Source of the DNA: Flavobacteriaceae bacterium bin25
GTDB lineage: Bacteria > Bacteroidota > Bacteroidia > Flavobacteriales > Flavobacteriaceae
Direction: 5' to 3'
NCBI GenBank assembly: GCA_002238525.1
Contig: MPMN01000023.1
Span: 1-40,599 of the forward strand
Length of the DNA: 40,599 bases
The notes below the pieces were generated by a model. It did no database searches. It saw only the letters and a list, made by a program, of their open reading frames with translations, and had not been told where the DNA came from. Both the position numbers and the translations under genes were made by a program. Of this stretch, positions 25,701 through 31,625 are shown in pieces (position 1 is the first letter of the stretch; each line of letters opens with the position of its first letter).

Positions 25701-28627
25701 CGATAAGCATAACCCCAACAGCACGACAATCAATAGCACAAACAGGAGGAAGTCAGATTTTCGCAATAACCGTCGGAGGAACAACAATAAATGATGTCAG
25801 TGTAACCCCATCATCAGTACCATCATGGGTATCGCCATTTCCGACAATAGACACTACAAATAACCAAATAACCATAACCGCAACAGCAAATACAGGTTCA
25901 GAAACCAGAACAGCAGATATACGACTAACGCTAACGACAGGACAATCAGCAATAGCACGAATAAGCCAAGTAGGATTACCAGAAGAGGAATTAGCACCTT
26001 TTATAGAGGTAGATCCCGAAATAATCAATGTAGCATACAACGATACCTCACGGAAGCAATCATCGATAACCCTACAAAATGCACAAGCAAACGATATAAC
26101 CATAGGTACTATACCATCATGGCTGACCGTAAGACGAGAGAATTTAATTGTCTTTTTACAACCCCTAATAAATAACCAGAGGAACAACCAGCAACGAGCA
26201 GCCGACATAGTACTCACAGCGACAACAAATAACGGATCACATGAGGCAATCATTACATTTGTCCAGAGAGGAAGACCATGTGAAAACCCGACAATAACCA
26301 ATATCCGACCACGAACAATAAATGTAGGACGAAGCAGGGGAAATACTGGCACAGCACGAGTAGATTTCACTGATGGTAATTGTAATGCAGTAGCCATATT
26401 CTCATCAATTTCCGGAGTTGGAAGCAGATTTTCACTGGAATTTAATAATGGATTACTCACAGCAACAGCAAATCAAACCAATAATAATACCACCACAATA
26501 ACCAATGTCTATGCGTTATCATTGCGGAACGCCGCAGGGTTGTCAGCACCAGGGCAATTTACCGTCGTACAACTATCAAGGGACTTACAAGTATCGATAT
26601 CACTAAGTCCAAGCACTTCGCTAAGTAGTCCGAGAAGCGTATCGGTATCAAGTCAAACAATAACCTTTACCATATCAGTAAGCGATGCAAGTATCAACAA
26701 TGCAGGTATAACCCCCGCATCAGTACCGAGTTGGATAGACGCATCAATAAGCACCGCAAGAAGCCAACTTGTTCTGGTAATAGACGAAAATACAATCGCA
26801 TCAGTACGAACAGCACAAATAAGAGTTTTTGTTAATGCTGGGGGCAATCCTTCTACCGTCGCATACATAAGCCAAGCAGCTGCACGAGAAAGACCATTAT
26901 CCGTATCCCCTATGGTATGGACACCATCGGGATTAAGTCAAAGCCAAGACTTCACAATAACAGGGGCATCATCAATACCGACAATAACTGAATCCGTATC
27001 ATGGCTAAGTATTTCAAATAAAACAATATCGTCCTTTACCGGAAATGTAACTATAAACGAAGGGGACGAAAGGAACGCAAAAATAACCATCAGAGAGACC
27101 GTAACACGATCCGTAGAAGTAACCGTGCGACAATCGGAATTAGTAATTCCAGAAGTAACTTTGGACCCGGGTTCTCGAAGTATTACCTTTTTACCTAATC
27201 AATCGCAATCTTTTACCTACGAAATAGCAAATCCAAATTTGGTTACTATATTAGGTATTACACTTATAAGCGATGATGTAGATTCCGATACTTCGATAGG
27301 AGGATGGTCTAATAGTTGGGTTCAAGTAATTCTTTCAGGTAATAGCAGAAGAGGAACGATTAATTGTAGTGTGCAATCTATAAATACAGGTCCAACCCGA
27401 ACCATAGCATTTCAAGTTCGCATATCCTTTTCAGAAGGAACTCATACTTCAAGTGAAGGTATTTTTTCACAAGGTTTATTTATTCCGATTACCGCATCGC
27501 CGAGCTCATGGACACCAAATAACGCAGCTCAAAGCCAAACATTTACCCTAAATATAGGTCCGAGAAGTAGAAATGCTATAAGCATTGTAGATAGTGCAAC
27601 TTGGATATCAACACCAAGCGGAATAGATGCTAATTTAAGATTCACAGCATTTGTGATGGAAAATACAACTCCAAATGAAAGAATAGGAACAATAGGGATT
27701 CAAAGTAATATAATAGGCGATGGGCAAAGAGGTATTCCCGTAACCCAAGCATCAGCATTACTACCGACAATTAGTATATCCCCTACAAGTCGAACAATAG
27801 ACTATGATGATACAAGCACCCAATTATTTAAAATAACGATTACTGATGCTGGATTTGACGATTTGTCTATTGTAGATACAGTTCCCAGACCATGGAATAG
27901 TTGGTTTCTTTCTAATAGAAGCGATGGAATTTTTATAGTCGCAAATAACATAATGATAAATAATACACCAGAACAAAGAATAGATGCAGTGTCAGTACAA
28001 GTAACCACAGAAGTTGGTTCTGATACTGAATCATTACTTCTGACTCAAAGGGCAGCTCCCTTTCCAACAATCAGTGTAACACCAACAAGCCGAACAATAG
28101 CATACGATGAAACAACACCTAATACATATTATGTTACACTCACCAATGCGGTTTTTGACGATGTGTCAATTATATACACAGGTATCGAAAATTGGGTATT
28201 ATGGAGATTTGATTACGATGAAGAGACAATAGAAGCAGTAGCTACCGAAAACCCATTATCATCAATAAGAACAAGTGAAGTAATCATTTCAGTTAGCAAC
28301 CTATTAGGTAGTGCCAGAACTGGTCTTATAGCAGTAAAACAATTAGCAGCTCCAGAACTAATAGTAACCCCCAGAGAATGGTCTCCTACCTATTTAGCCA
28401 GTACATTTACTTTCCAAATTACAGGTACTCGAGCTTCAGATGCGACAATATCAGAAGATCCAGAAGTGAATTGGTTGAATTTAAGTAGTATCAATAGCAA
28501 TGGGCAATTTACCGCATCGATAACCGAGAATACTACCTTTTTGGAACGAACCACAAGAATAGTTGTATTCGTAAGTAGAATACTCACTATACGAATACAA
28601 GTTCGACAAGAAAGGAAGCCAATATAA
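22748..28627 (+). CDS. Giant BACON-like repeat tail protein
   Basis: A 1959-residue protein. About 250 N-terminal residues (anchor domain, FTRIIYSDNAPIDEIREGN and VIPADFWTAPLQVNFYPD) are followed by about 17 tandem beta-sandwich repeats of 85-105 residues. Repeats typically start with P.I...P....I......S..F.I.I.N, contain a W near SWIS or SWVT, have N..R.A.I...., and close on a strand ending in Q. These are the marks of BACON domains, which are common in gut Bacteroidetes glycan-binding proteins and occur in a crAssphage tail protein. Two repeats are nearly the same at DNA level (24902-24981 and 25817-25896). The last 1.4 kb uses visibly different, more T-rich codons. The likely role is a tail fibre that binds host or mucosal glycans. 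Confidence 0.78.
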   Translation: MSFTRIIYSDNAPIDEIREGNKIIQKRREANPVLTISAVLDKANVCVLLRASYIGKVNNDDQPGFEVSTKLSDRQEIIARTRQEITTDGMYFATDCGSSGVQALVGNVIFQAFYTALGIGKIWGNPVGVVIPADFWTAPLQVNFYPDLSDQFDPNITLEGDDITANSGTIYAQVRFGRQPLRSIGLTISIQAFPDRFSPGTTKNFTFNVTNAERNSEGIFKHTITDSIFALNLGIITANLSATDNAGTTERARQRYSWDKSNFLQINPSSITVNGGIGEKGVYTLRLANVVVEEEDIILSDSSWVSLTYDKDNRTFTLTTTSFNLSNDSRSIIISITKSGLSASATFTQESGQSLTRPTISFVGSRSQTITKASGQSKDYELQISNPDGIAIDLMLTGPQLTLDTANQRWNIADWGHASIVNENNKTLVRATSITENTGNQRQTTFQAGLIFNFIGGRTTALTQQATFIQQTGILLPTIRTEPVVITIDDDIVDAQTYEVIVTNADVSDVVLGSIEDWVTATISGTTLTITPKSVNPSSSNRRVANIELTITNSSGSATTQAFLVQRPAPEPTTTAPVIGNISNISLNRVHPNSRSVAVSINDGGETATKTLSKVSGTSFFNVAFNSSTNTITASTKNTNNDFTERREQYRLTATNSIGSDTELFTIIQAPNTRTTTPTISVNPSTRQIISSEAGSSHTFSITITNGSISDAFVRVANVPSWISPTPTIDTTNSQITITAIANTGAQRDADIEIALPGASSAFARIRQRARTSTSHAPIIKHLNPSNGLIQRNNNLSFSGTFTISIDALPTTITEHQFDDLSAGAWSSISYSSGTITADISINNNPRQRNTAVRIRLRNSTGWGNWLRLEVRQPRKPIEPPSINSLSPPNIVIGASAADSGIINVDYDDGGGDTTGAIAYVSGVQNVFFVSYSDTLRRINISAFVTNTSSSSRTARFRLTLTNSAGSDSRTFNIQQDHIDAPPKTISITPTARQSIAQTGGSQIFAITVGGTTINDVSVTPSSVPSWVSPFPTIDTTNNQITITATANTGSETRTADIRLTLTTGQSAIARISQVGLPEEELAPFIEVDPEIINVAYNDTSRKQSSITLQNAQANDITIGTIPSWLTVRRENLIVFLQPLINNQRNNQQRAADIVLTATTNNGSHEAIITFVQRGRPCENPTITNIRPRTINVGRSRGNTGTARVDFTDGNCNAVAIFSSISGVGSRFSLEFNNGLLTATANQTNNNTTTITNVYALSLRNAAGLSAPGQFTVVQLSRDLQVSISLSPSTSLSSPRSVSVSSQTITFTISVSDASINNAGITPASVPSWIDASISTARSQLVLVIDENTIASVRTAQIRVFVNAGGNPSTVAYISQAAARERPLSVSPMVWTPSGLSQSQDFTITGASSIPTITESVSWLSISNKTISSFTGNVTINEGDERNAKITIRETVTRSVEVTVRQSELVIPEVTLDPGSRSITFLPNQSQSFTYEIANPNLVTILGITLISDDVDSDTSIGGWSNSWVQVILSGNSRRGTINCSVQSINTGPTRTIAFQVRISFSEGTHTSSEGIFSQGLFIPITASPSSWTPNNAAQSQTFTLNIGPRSRNAISIVDSATWISTPSGIDANLRFTAFVMENTTPNERIGTIGIQSNIIGDGQRGIPVTQASALLPTISISPTSRTIDYDDTSTQLFKITITDAGFDDLSIVDTVPRPWNSWFLSNRSDGIFIVANNIMINNTPEQRIDAVSVQVTTEVGSDTESLLLTQRAAPFPTISVTPTSRTIAYDETTPNTYYVTLTNAVFDDVSIIYTGIENWVLWRFDYDEETIEAVATENPLSSIRTSEVIISVSNLLGSARTGLIAVKQLAAPELIVTPREWSPTYLASTFTFQITGTRASDATISEDPEVNWLNLSSINSNGQFTASITENTTFLERTTRIVVFVSRILTIRIQVRQERKPI
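24902..25896 (+). repeat. Recently copied BACON-repeat segment
   Basis: The 80-nt stretches 24902-24981 and 25817-25896 align without gaps; I count 12 differences, about 85 percent identity. Both encode VPSW.SP.PTIDTTN.QITI. Other repeats are far more divergent, so this pair reflects recent duplication or gene conversion. Confidence 0.8.
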
Positions 28628-28635
28628 CCGAACAT

Positions 28636-28674
28636 AAAAAACCCCCGAAAAAGATGTCATACATAAATCGGGGG
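28636..28674 (-). terminator. Hairpin with U-tract on the minus strand
   Basis: CCCCCGA (28642-28648) pairs with TCGGGGG (28668-28674). Six A at 28636-28641 become a U-tract for leftward transcripts; the rightward side has no T-run. It lies 9 nt after the BACON gene stop and might still weakly terminate it. Confidence 0.65.
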
Positions 28675-28686
28675 AATAATCCAATG
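28636..28686 (-). ncRNA. Candidate short RNA B
   Basis: Leftward from the TATCTTTG box at 28691-28698 to the U-tract is about 50 nt. No minus-strand gene lies to the right, so the hairpin and promoter are not explained by a coding gene. It shares GGATTA (minus strand) and ATTCCCCC with candidate C. Confidence 0.45.
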
Positions 28687-28690
28687 AGAT

Positions 28691-28698
28691 CAAAGATA
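28691..28698 (-). promoter_or_regulatory. TATCTTTG box, leftward
   Basis: The minus strand reads TATCTTTG, matching TAnnTTTG. It lies back to back with a rightward TAACTTTG box 9 nt away, a divergent pair. Confidence 0.4.
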
Positions 28699-28707
28699 CA
28701 TAAAAAG

Positions 28708-28715
28708 TAACTTTG
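28708..28715 (+). promoter_or_regulatory. TAACTTTG box, rightward
   Basis: Matches TAnnTTTG, 34 nt before the ATG of the next gene. A TATATTAA element like those before other virion genes lies between the two. Confidence 0.4.
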
Positions 28716-28749
28716 TAATAAATTCGTATATTAAATAAAACATAAAATT

Positions 28750-29298
28750 ATGGCAACAATAATAGCAGAGTCCGGAAGAAATAACATAGCAGTAGATGGA
28801 CTCGTACTTCCGAAATTCTGGTTTACAAGTTTAGAACCAAACCCATACCCAGAAAATGGTATCATACCTGCATCGCTAATATGTTGGAGAGCAGGAGACC
28901 ATTTAAAGATTACGATACCCGATTTGCTCGATACCACAGCAGGAACAGAAGCATTTGTATATACTTTTACAGCAATGACTGGATTGTTTTTCGATTTATC
29001 GGCTAATCAAATAATGAACTCAAACAACCCGAGAATCAAAATTGCAACGTCAAGTGGAGTAGGAGACCCAGAAGGATTTGTAATAGGAGACCGCATCAGA
29101 ATCGGACCCGATGGAAGCGTATTTTTGATACAAAAAATTAATGACCTGACAGGTAATGTAATTGAACTTGAAATTGACAAGGCAGGAACTTTATCGGACC
29201 TGACTAAACTTCAAGTTGATACAGCCATTGTGCAAAAGTGGAATAAAAACGCTGATATCCTAACTCATAGGAACAAAATACACGCAATTACATTTTAA
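28750..29298 (+). CDS. Accessory virion-region protein, paralogue 1
   Basis: A 182-residue protein of unknown function. It opens MATIIAESGRNNIAVDGLVLPKFW and ends NADILTHRNKIHAITF. The next gene encodes a relative with the same opening (DGL.LPK) and the same ending (ADIL.H.N.IH..TF). Hydrophobic and glycine patterns (IGDRIRIGPDGSVFLIQKI) suggest beta structure. Position after the BACON fibre suggests a fibre-tip, chaperone or decoration role. Confidence 0.65.
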   Translation: MATIIAESGRNNIAVDGLVLPKFWFTSLEPNPYPENGIIPASLICWRAGDHLKITIPDLLDTTAGTEAFVYTFTAMTGLFFDLSANQIMNSNNPRIKIATSSGVGDPEGFVIGDRIRIGPDGSVFLIQKINDLTGNVIELEIDKAGTLSDLTKLQVDTAIVQKWNKNADILTHRNKIHAITF

Positions 29299-29301
29299 CT
29301 A

Positions 29302-29838
29302 ATGCCAACGATAATTAAACGGACTTCCCAAGATTTTACTATCGATGGACTTAGATTACCGAAAAAATTTATTGTGCATCTACGAAACGAAAGAAACGGA
29401 ATACTACCCTACGAGCTGATATGCTTCCAAAGTTCAGGTGTAAGATATTCTTACCCCAATCTATACGATACCATAGTAGATGATGTAGCATTTATAGAAA
29501 CATATAGCGAACATAGACACTTGGCAGTGCTAACCGAAAGCATACGACAAACCTTTACAGATTCCTCAAACCCCACAATAGAATTATACTCATCAGAAGG
29601 AATGCCAAGACCTTTTTTTAGGGTAAACGATAAATTTAAAATAGGGGAATCAGGGAATCCTTTTAGGGTTGTTTCAGTAGAACCAACGACAGCCGAAACG
29701 GAAATCGTGTCTCTCAACCGGCCTGGCACAATAGAAGAGGTAAATAAACTCCTGACAACAGGGGAGAAATTGTATTTACAAAACAAACAAGCCGACATAC
29801 TCAAACACATAAATCAAATTCACTCTGGAACTTTTTAA
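29302..29838 (+). CDS. Accessory virion-region protein, paralogue 2, with possible +1 extension
   Basis: A 178-residue relative of the upstream protein, starting 3 nt after its stop. Shared blocks are DGLRLPKKF, LICFQSSG, FRVNDKFKIGESGNPFRVV and ADILKHINQIHSGTF. The reading ends TTT TAA, immediately followed by a zinc-ribbon frame in the +1 phase that has no start codon. Slipping forward one base at TTT T would continue into that frame. Because paralogue 1 ends at the same residue, the normal stop is probably real and any extension would be a minor product. Function unknown. Confidence 0.65.
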   Translation: MPTIIKRTSQDFTIDGLRLPKKFIVHLRNERNGILPYELICFQSSGVRYSYPNLYDTIVDDVAFIETYSEHRHLAVLTESIRQTFTDSSNPTIELYSSEGMPRPFFRVNDKFKIGESGNPFRVVSVEPTTAETEIVSLNRPGTIEEVNKLLTTGEKLYLQNKQADILKHINQIHSGTF

Positions 29839-30271
29839 ATGCCAAATCTGCAAAATAAAAAAGAAGATCACTGAATATCAAAATAAAAATGGTAAAAGAT
29901 TATTAAGAACTTGCAGAACTTGCTATAACCAAAAACGATACGATACCGGTTACTTCCACATAGGGAAATATCGTTTTAAACAATGTCCGATATGTTGTAT
30001 TGAAAAATACGCAACCGAATTTCCTGCTGACCTTTCCAAGACCACAGGTAGAAGTAAGATTTGTAAAACTTGCACTGACAAAGGATACAAACCTTTTACC
30101 AACGATTACCCCAATCTAAAAATAAAATGCAGTAAATGCGACCAAATCAAAGATAAAAGCCAATTCTACCACCTCAAAGCAAATAAGGTAAATGGTAGAT
30201 ATTCATATTGTAAACCTTGTTCCAGCCAAGTCAGAAAAGAAAATTACAGGAAACATAAAAAATTTTTATAA
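29813..30271 (+). CDS. Three-unit zinc-ribbon frame lacking an ATG/GTG/TTG start
   Basis: The frame is open from 29813 (after TAA at 29810-29812) to the stop at 30269-30271. From 29840 it encodes three C-x2-C/C-x2-C ribbons: CQIC/CRTC, CPIC/CKTC, CSKC/CKPC, ending in a basic tail RKENYRKHKKFL. No ATG, GTG or TTG lies between the frame opening and the first Cys or anywhere early in the frame; CTG at 29825 is the only near-start. An ATG at 29839 is in another frame and closes after 11 codons. Expression could depend on a +1 slip at TTT TAA from the upstream gene, a non-standard start, or an indel error in the T run. It is related to the four-unit protein at 7905. Confidence 0.55.
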   Translation: MKFTLELFKCQICKIKKKITEYQNKNGKRLLRTCRTCYNQKRYDTGYFHIGKYRFKQCPICCIEKYATEFPADLSKTTGRSKICKTCTDKGYKPFTNDYPNLKIKCSKCDQIKDKSQFYHLKANKVNGRYSYCKPCSSQVRKENYRKHKKFL

Positions 30272-30299
30272 AAATATCTAATAATTCATTTTTTTTACT

Positions 30300-30307
30300 T
30301 ATGTTTG
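30300..30307 (+). promoter_or_regulatory. TATGTTTG box, rightward
   Basis: TTACTTATGTTTGTG matches TAnnTTTG and lies 22 nt before the ATG at 30330. With the terminator at 30475-30500 it delimits a short monocistronic unit of about 190 nt. Confidence 0.45.
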
Positions 30308-30329
30308 TGCCATCAAAACTTTAATCATT

Positions 30330-30452
30330 ATGACAAGTTCAAAAACAACCAAGCCAAGAGGTTTAAAACATGGCACATTTATTAGCACCAATAAAAATAA
30401 ATTAAAATTGGTAGTCAATCCAGATTGGACAATAACAGTAAAAGAAACCTAA
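30330..30452 (+). CDS. Small basic protein in its own transcription unit
   Basis: A 40-residue protein, lysine/threonine-rich at the N-terminus (MTSSKTTKPRGLKHGTF) then IST...KLKLVVNPDWTITVKE, possibly a small strand pair. It is bracketed by a TAnnTTTG box and a strong hairpin terminator, which supports real expression. No family recognised. Confidence 0.55.
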   Translation: MTSSKTTKPRGLKHGTFISTNKNKLKLVVNPDWTITVKET

Positions 30453-30474
30453 AAACCTGATAGATCCAGTACAT

Positions 30475-30500
30475 AACCCACCTATATCGGTGGGTTTTTT
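30475..30500 (+). terminator. Strong intrinsic terminator
   Basis: AACCCACC (30475-30482) pairs with GGTGGGTT (30489-30496) around a 6-nt loop and is followed by a T-run to 30500. It separates the small rightward unit from the convergent nuclease gene. Confidence 0.85.
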
Positions 30501-30502
30501 AT

Positions 30503-30904
30503 TTACAACGAATCAATATAACCCTCTTTCTTGTGGTTAAAATGCAATCCCTTTTGGGTAAATAAATTCTTTTTATACGATGATACCAAAACTTCAAAAT
30601 CCTCCGTATTATTAAGCCAGACAGAAGCCCATCCATGAGATAAGAACTTCTCTAACCAATACCTCTGATGAAGCGAAGGTTTATTACTCTTGGTCTTTAA
30701 TTCAATCGCTAAACCATTATAAGTATCGTTGTTATTTAATACCAGTAAATCTGGGATACCCGGTTTCAAACCCGAGCGTTTCATAATGGTTATTGATCTG
30801 GGATTAGAAAATATGCCATTAGGAACATGGAAGTAATCCAAATTCACAATGTTTAAATAATCGCAACACCACCTTTGGAAGTCTGCCTCTTTACCGAATT
30901 TCAT
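30503..30904 (-). CDS. VRR-NUC domain nuclease
   Basis: A 133-residue stand-alone VRR-NUC nuclease of the PD-(D/E)XK superfamily. The key blocks are FHVPNG near residue 25, RSGLKPGIPDLLVL (catalytic D), YNGLAIELKT (E-x-K) and NKPSLHQRYWLEKFLSHGW (Q and GW). Phage VRR-NUC proteins of this size occur in replication/recombination regions; the domain cuts branched DNA in FAN1. It is transcribed leftward from a TATATTTG box at 30990-30997, with a hairpin in the leader. Confidence 0.88.
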   Translation of the reverse strand: MKFGKEADFQRWCCDYLNIVNLDYFHVPNGIFSNPRSITIMKRSGLKPGIPDLLVLNNNDTYNGLAIELKTKSNKPSLHQRYWLEKFLSHGWASVWLNNTEDFEVLVSSYKKNLFTQKGLHFNHKKEGYIDSL

Positions 30905-30921
30905 AATCTTAATATAAAATA

Positions 30922-30985
30922 TCCCCCTAACAATTAAGCAGGGGGAATAACTAATTTATTATGAAAGCGACTCTTAATCCTTTCG
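30922..30985 (-). ncRNA. Candidate short RNA C or attenuating leader
   Basis: Leftward from the box at 30990-30997, about 40 nt precede a 7-bp hairpin TCCCCCT/AGGGGGA (30922-30946) followed by TATTTTA, about 18 nt before the VRR-NUC start codon. It may be a leader with attenuator rather than a separate RNA. It shares GGATTA with candidates B and D and a CCCCTG.TTAATT segment with D. Confidence 0.4.
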
Positions 30986-30989
30986 ATAG

Positions 30990-30997
30990 CAAATATA
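30990..30997 (-). promoter_or_regulatory. TATATTTG box, leftward
   Basis: The minus strand reads TATTATATTTGC. It is 86 nt upstream of the VRR-NUC start and only 3 nt from the U-tract of candidate RNA D. Confidence 0.5.
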
Positions 30998-30999
30998 AT

Positions 31000-31026
31000 A
31001 AAAAACCCCCATAATTAAACAGGGGT
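31000..31026 (-). terminator. Hairpin with U-tract on the minus strand
   Basis: ACCCC (31005-31009) pairs with GGGGT (31022-31026), and six A at 31000-31005 give a U-tract leftward. No minus-strand gene lies to its right, so it should serve the unit starting at 31076-31083. Confidence 0.6.
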
Positions 31027-31071
31027 AAAGTCAAAACTTCAAACTAATCCTCATGACTAAGGAAAGAAAGA
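31000..31071 (-). ncRNA. Candidate short RNA D
   Basis: Leftward from the TATCTTTG box at 31076-31083 to the U-tract is about 70 nt without a coding frame of note. With B it is the best candidate, as neither can be the leader or terminator of a minus-strand gene. It contains GGATTA and the hairpin loop segment CTGTTTAATTAT, close to that of C. Confidence 0.45.
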
Positions 31072-31075
31072 TATG

Positions 31076-31083
31076 CAAAGATA
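31076..31083 (-). promoter_or_regulatory. TATCTTTG box, leftward
   Basis: The minus strand reads TTAGTATCTTTGC, matching TAnnTTTG. It stands back to back with the rightward TATATTTG box at 31124-31131. Confidence 0.45.
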
Positions 31084-31123
31084 CTAAATTCTTGGTTAAA
31101 GTATATTTTTAAATAAAAATTAC

Positions 31124-31131
31124 TATATTTG
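31124..31131 (+). promoter_or_regulatory. TATATTTG box, promoter of the replication operon
   Basis: The plus strand reads AAATTACTATATTTG, nearly the same as the box at 9337 on the other strand. It precedes the leader peptide and the three ribbon-helix-helix genes and is the only evident promoter upstream of the helicase and primase genes. Confidence 0.55.
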
Positions 31132-31152
31132 TCAAGTTAAACTTCAAACATT

Positions 31153-31206
31153 ATGGCACATTACCAACATTTAAATCTAATTTTGGCATCCGCCAAGCAA
31201 TCATAA
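31153..31206 (+). CDS. Possible 17-residue leader peptide
   Basis: ATG to TAA encodes MAHYQHLNLILASAKQS, starting about 16 nt after the expected transcript start and ending 4 nt before the next ATG. A small hairpin TTGGC/GCCAA with a four-base loop lies inside it at 31183-31196. It may couple or gate translation of the following gene; it could also be a chance frame. Confidence 0.35.
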   Translation: MAHYQHLNLILASAKQS

Positions 31207-31210
31207 TACT

Positions 31211-31468
31211 ATGGGACGAAAAAAAACAGGTTTGGAATACCAAGTAGAACTACTACAAACTAAAAAAGAACTCGATGCCAACCTCAAAGTGAGCAAAGAC
31301 GAACTAAACAAAGGGATATCTAAAATCAAACGAAAGGGGAAACCCTATAATATCGCCTTCAAAACCAACGGTTATTATAGAAATAAAATTATAAAATACC
31401 AAGAAAAATACGACATAAGCCAATCACAACTATTCGAGTACTTCCTCGACCAACTAAAAGATATTTAA
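31211..31468 (+). CDS. Ribbon-helix-helix-like protein 1 of 3
   Basis: An 85-residue basic protein. The N-terminal 45 residues are a charged helix (LLQTKKELDANLKVSKDEL) and linker; the C-terminal 40 have a strand (YNIAFKTN), then YYRNKIIKYQEKYDIS and LFEYFLDQLKDI, fitting a ribbon-helix-helix DNA-binding fold. The C-terminal half is shared with the next two proteins. It is first in the operon leading to the helicase and primase. Confidence 0.62.
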   Translation: MGRKKTGLEYQVELLQTKKELDANLKVSKDELNKGISKIKRKGKPYNIAFKTNGYYRNKIIKYQEKYDISQSQLFEYFLDQLKDI

Positions 31469-31469
31469 C

Positions 31470-31625
31470 ATGAGAAAGAAGAAAATAAAAGATTACAAAC
31501 AAACTACCTTCCGAAGCAGTACCTACTACGAGGGGAAAATTATAGCATATCAAAAAAAATATGACATAAGCAAAGCAACCCTAATGAATACCCTGATAGA
31601 TCAACTTGAAGATATAGAATCATGA
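31470..31625 (+). CDS. Ribbon-helix-helix-like protein 2 of 3
   Basis: A 51-residue protein consisting almost only of the shared domain: QTTFRSSTYYEGKIIAYQKK, YDISKATLMNTLIDQLEDI. It begins 1 nt after the previous stop and overlaps the next gene as ATGA. The strand-helix-helix order and length are typical of minimal Arc/CopG-type proteins. Confidence 0.62.
   Translation: MRKKKIKDYKQTTFRSSTYYEGKIIAYQKKYDISKATLMNTLIDQLEDIES

Noticed and set aside
25753-26460. Long minus-strand open frame (235 codons) inside the fibre gene
   Set aside because: It mirrors the A/C-rich repeat codons on the opposite strand, has no promoter or leader, and similar antisense frames recur along the repeats.
22748-28627. 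Diversity-generating retroelement target in the repeat fibre
   Set aside because: No reverse transcriptase gene and no template repeat with adenine-specific changes was found; repeat differences are of all types.
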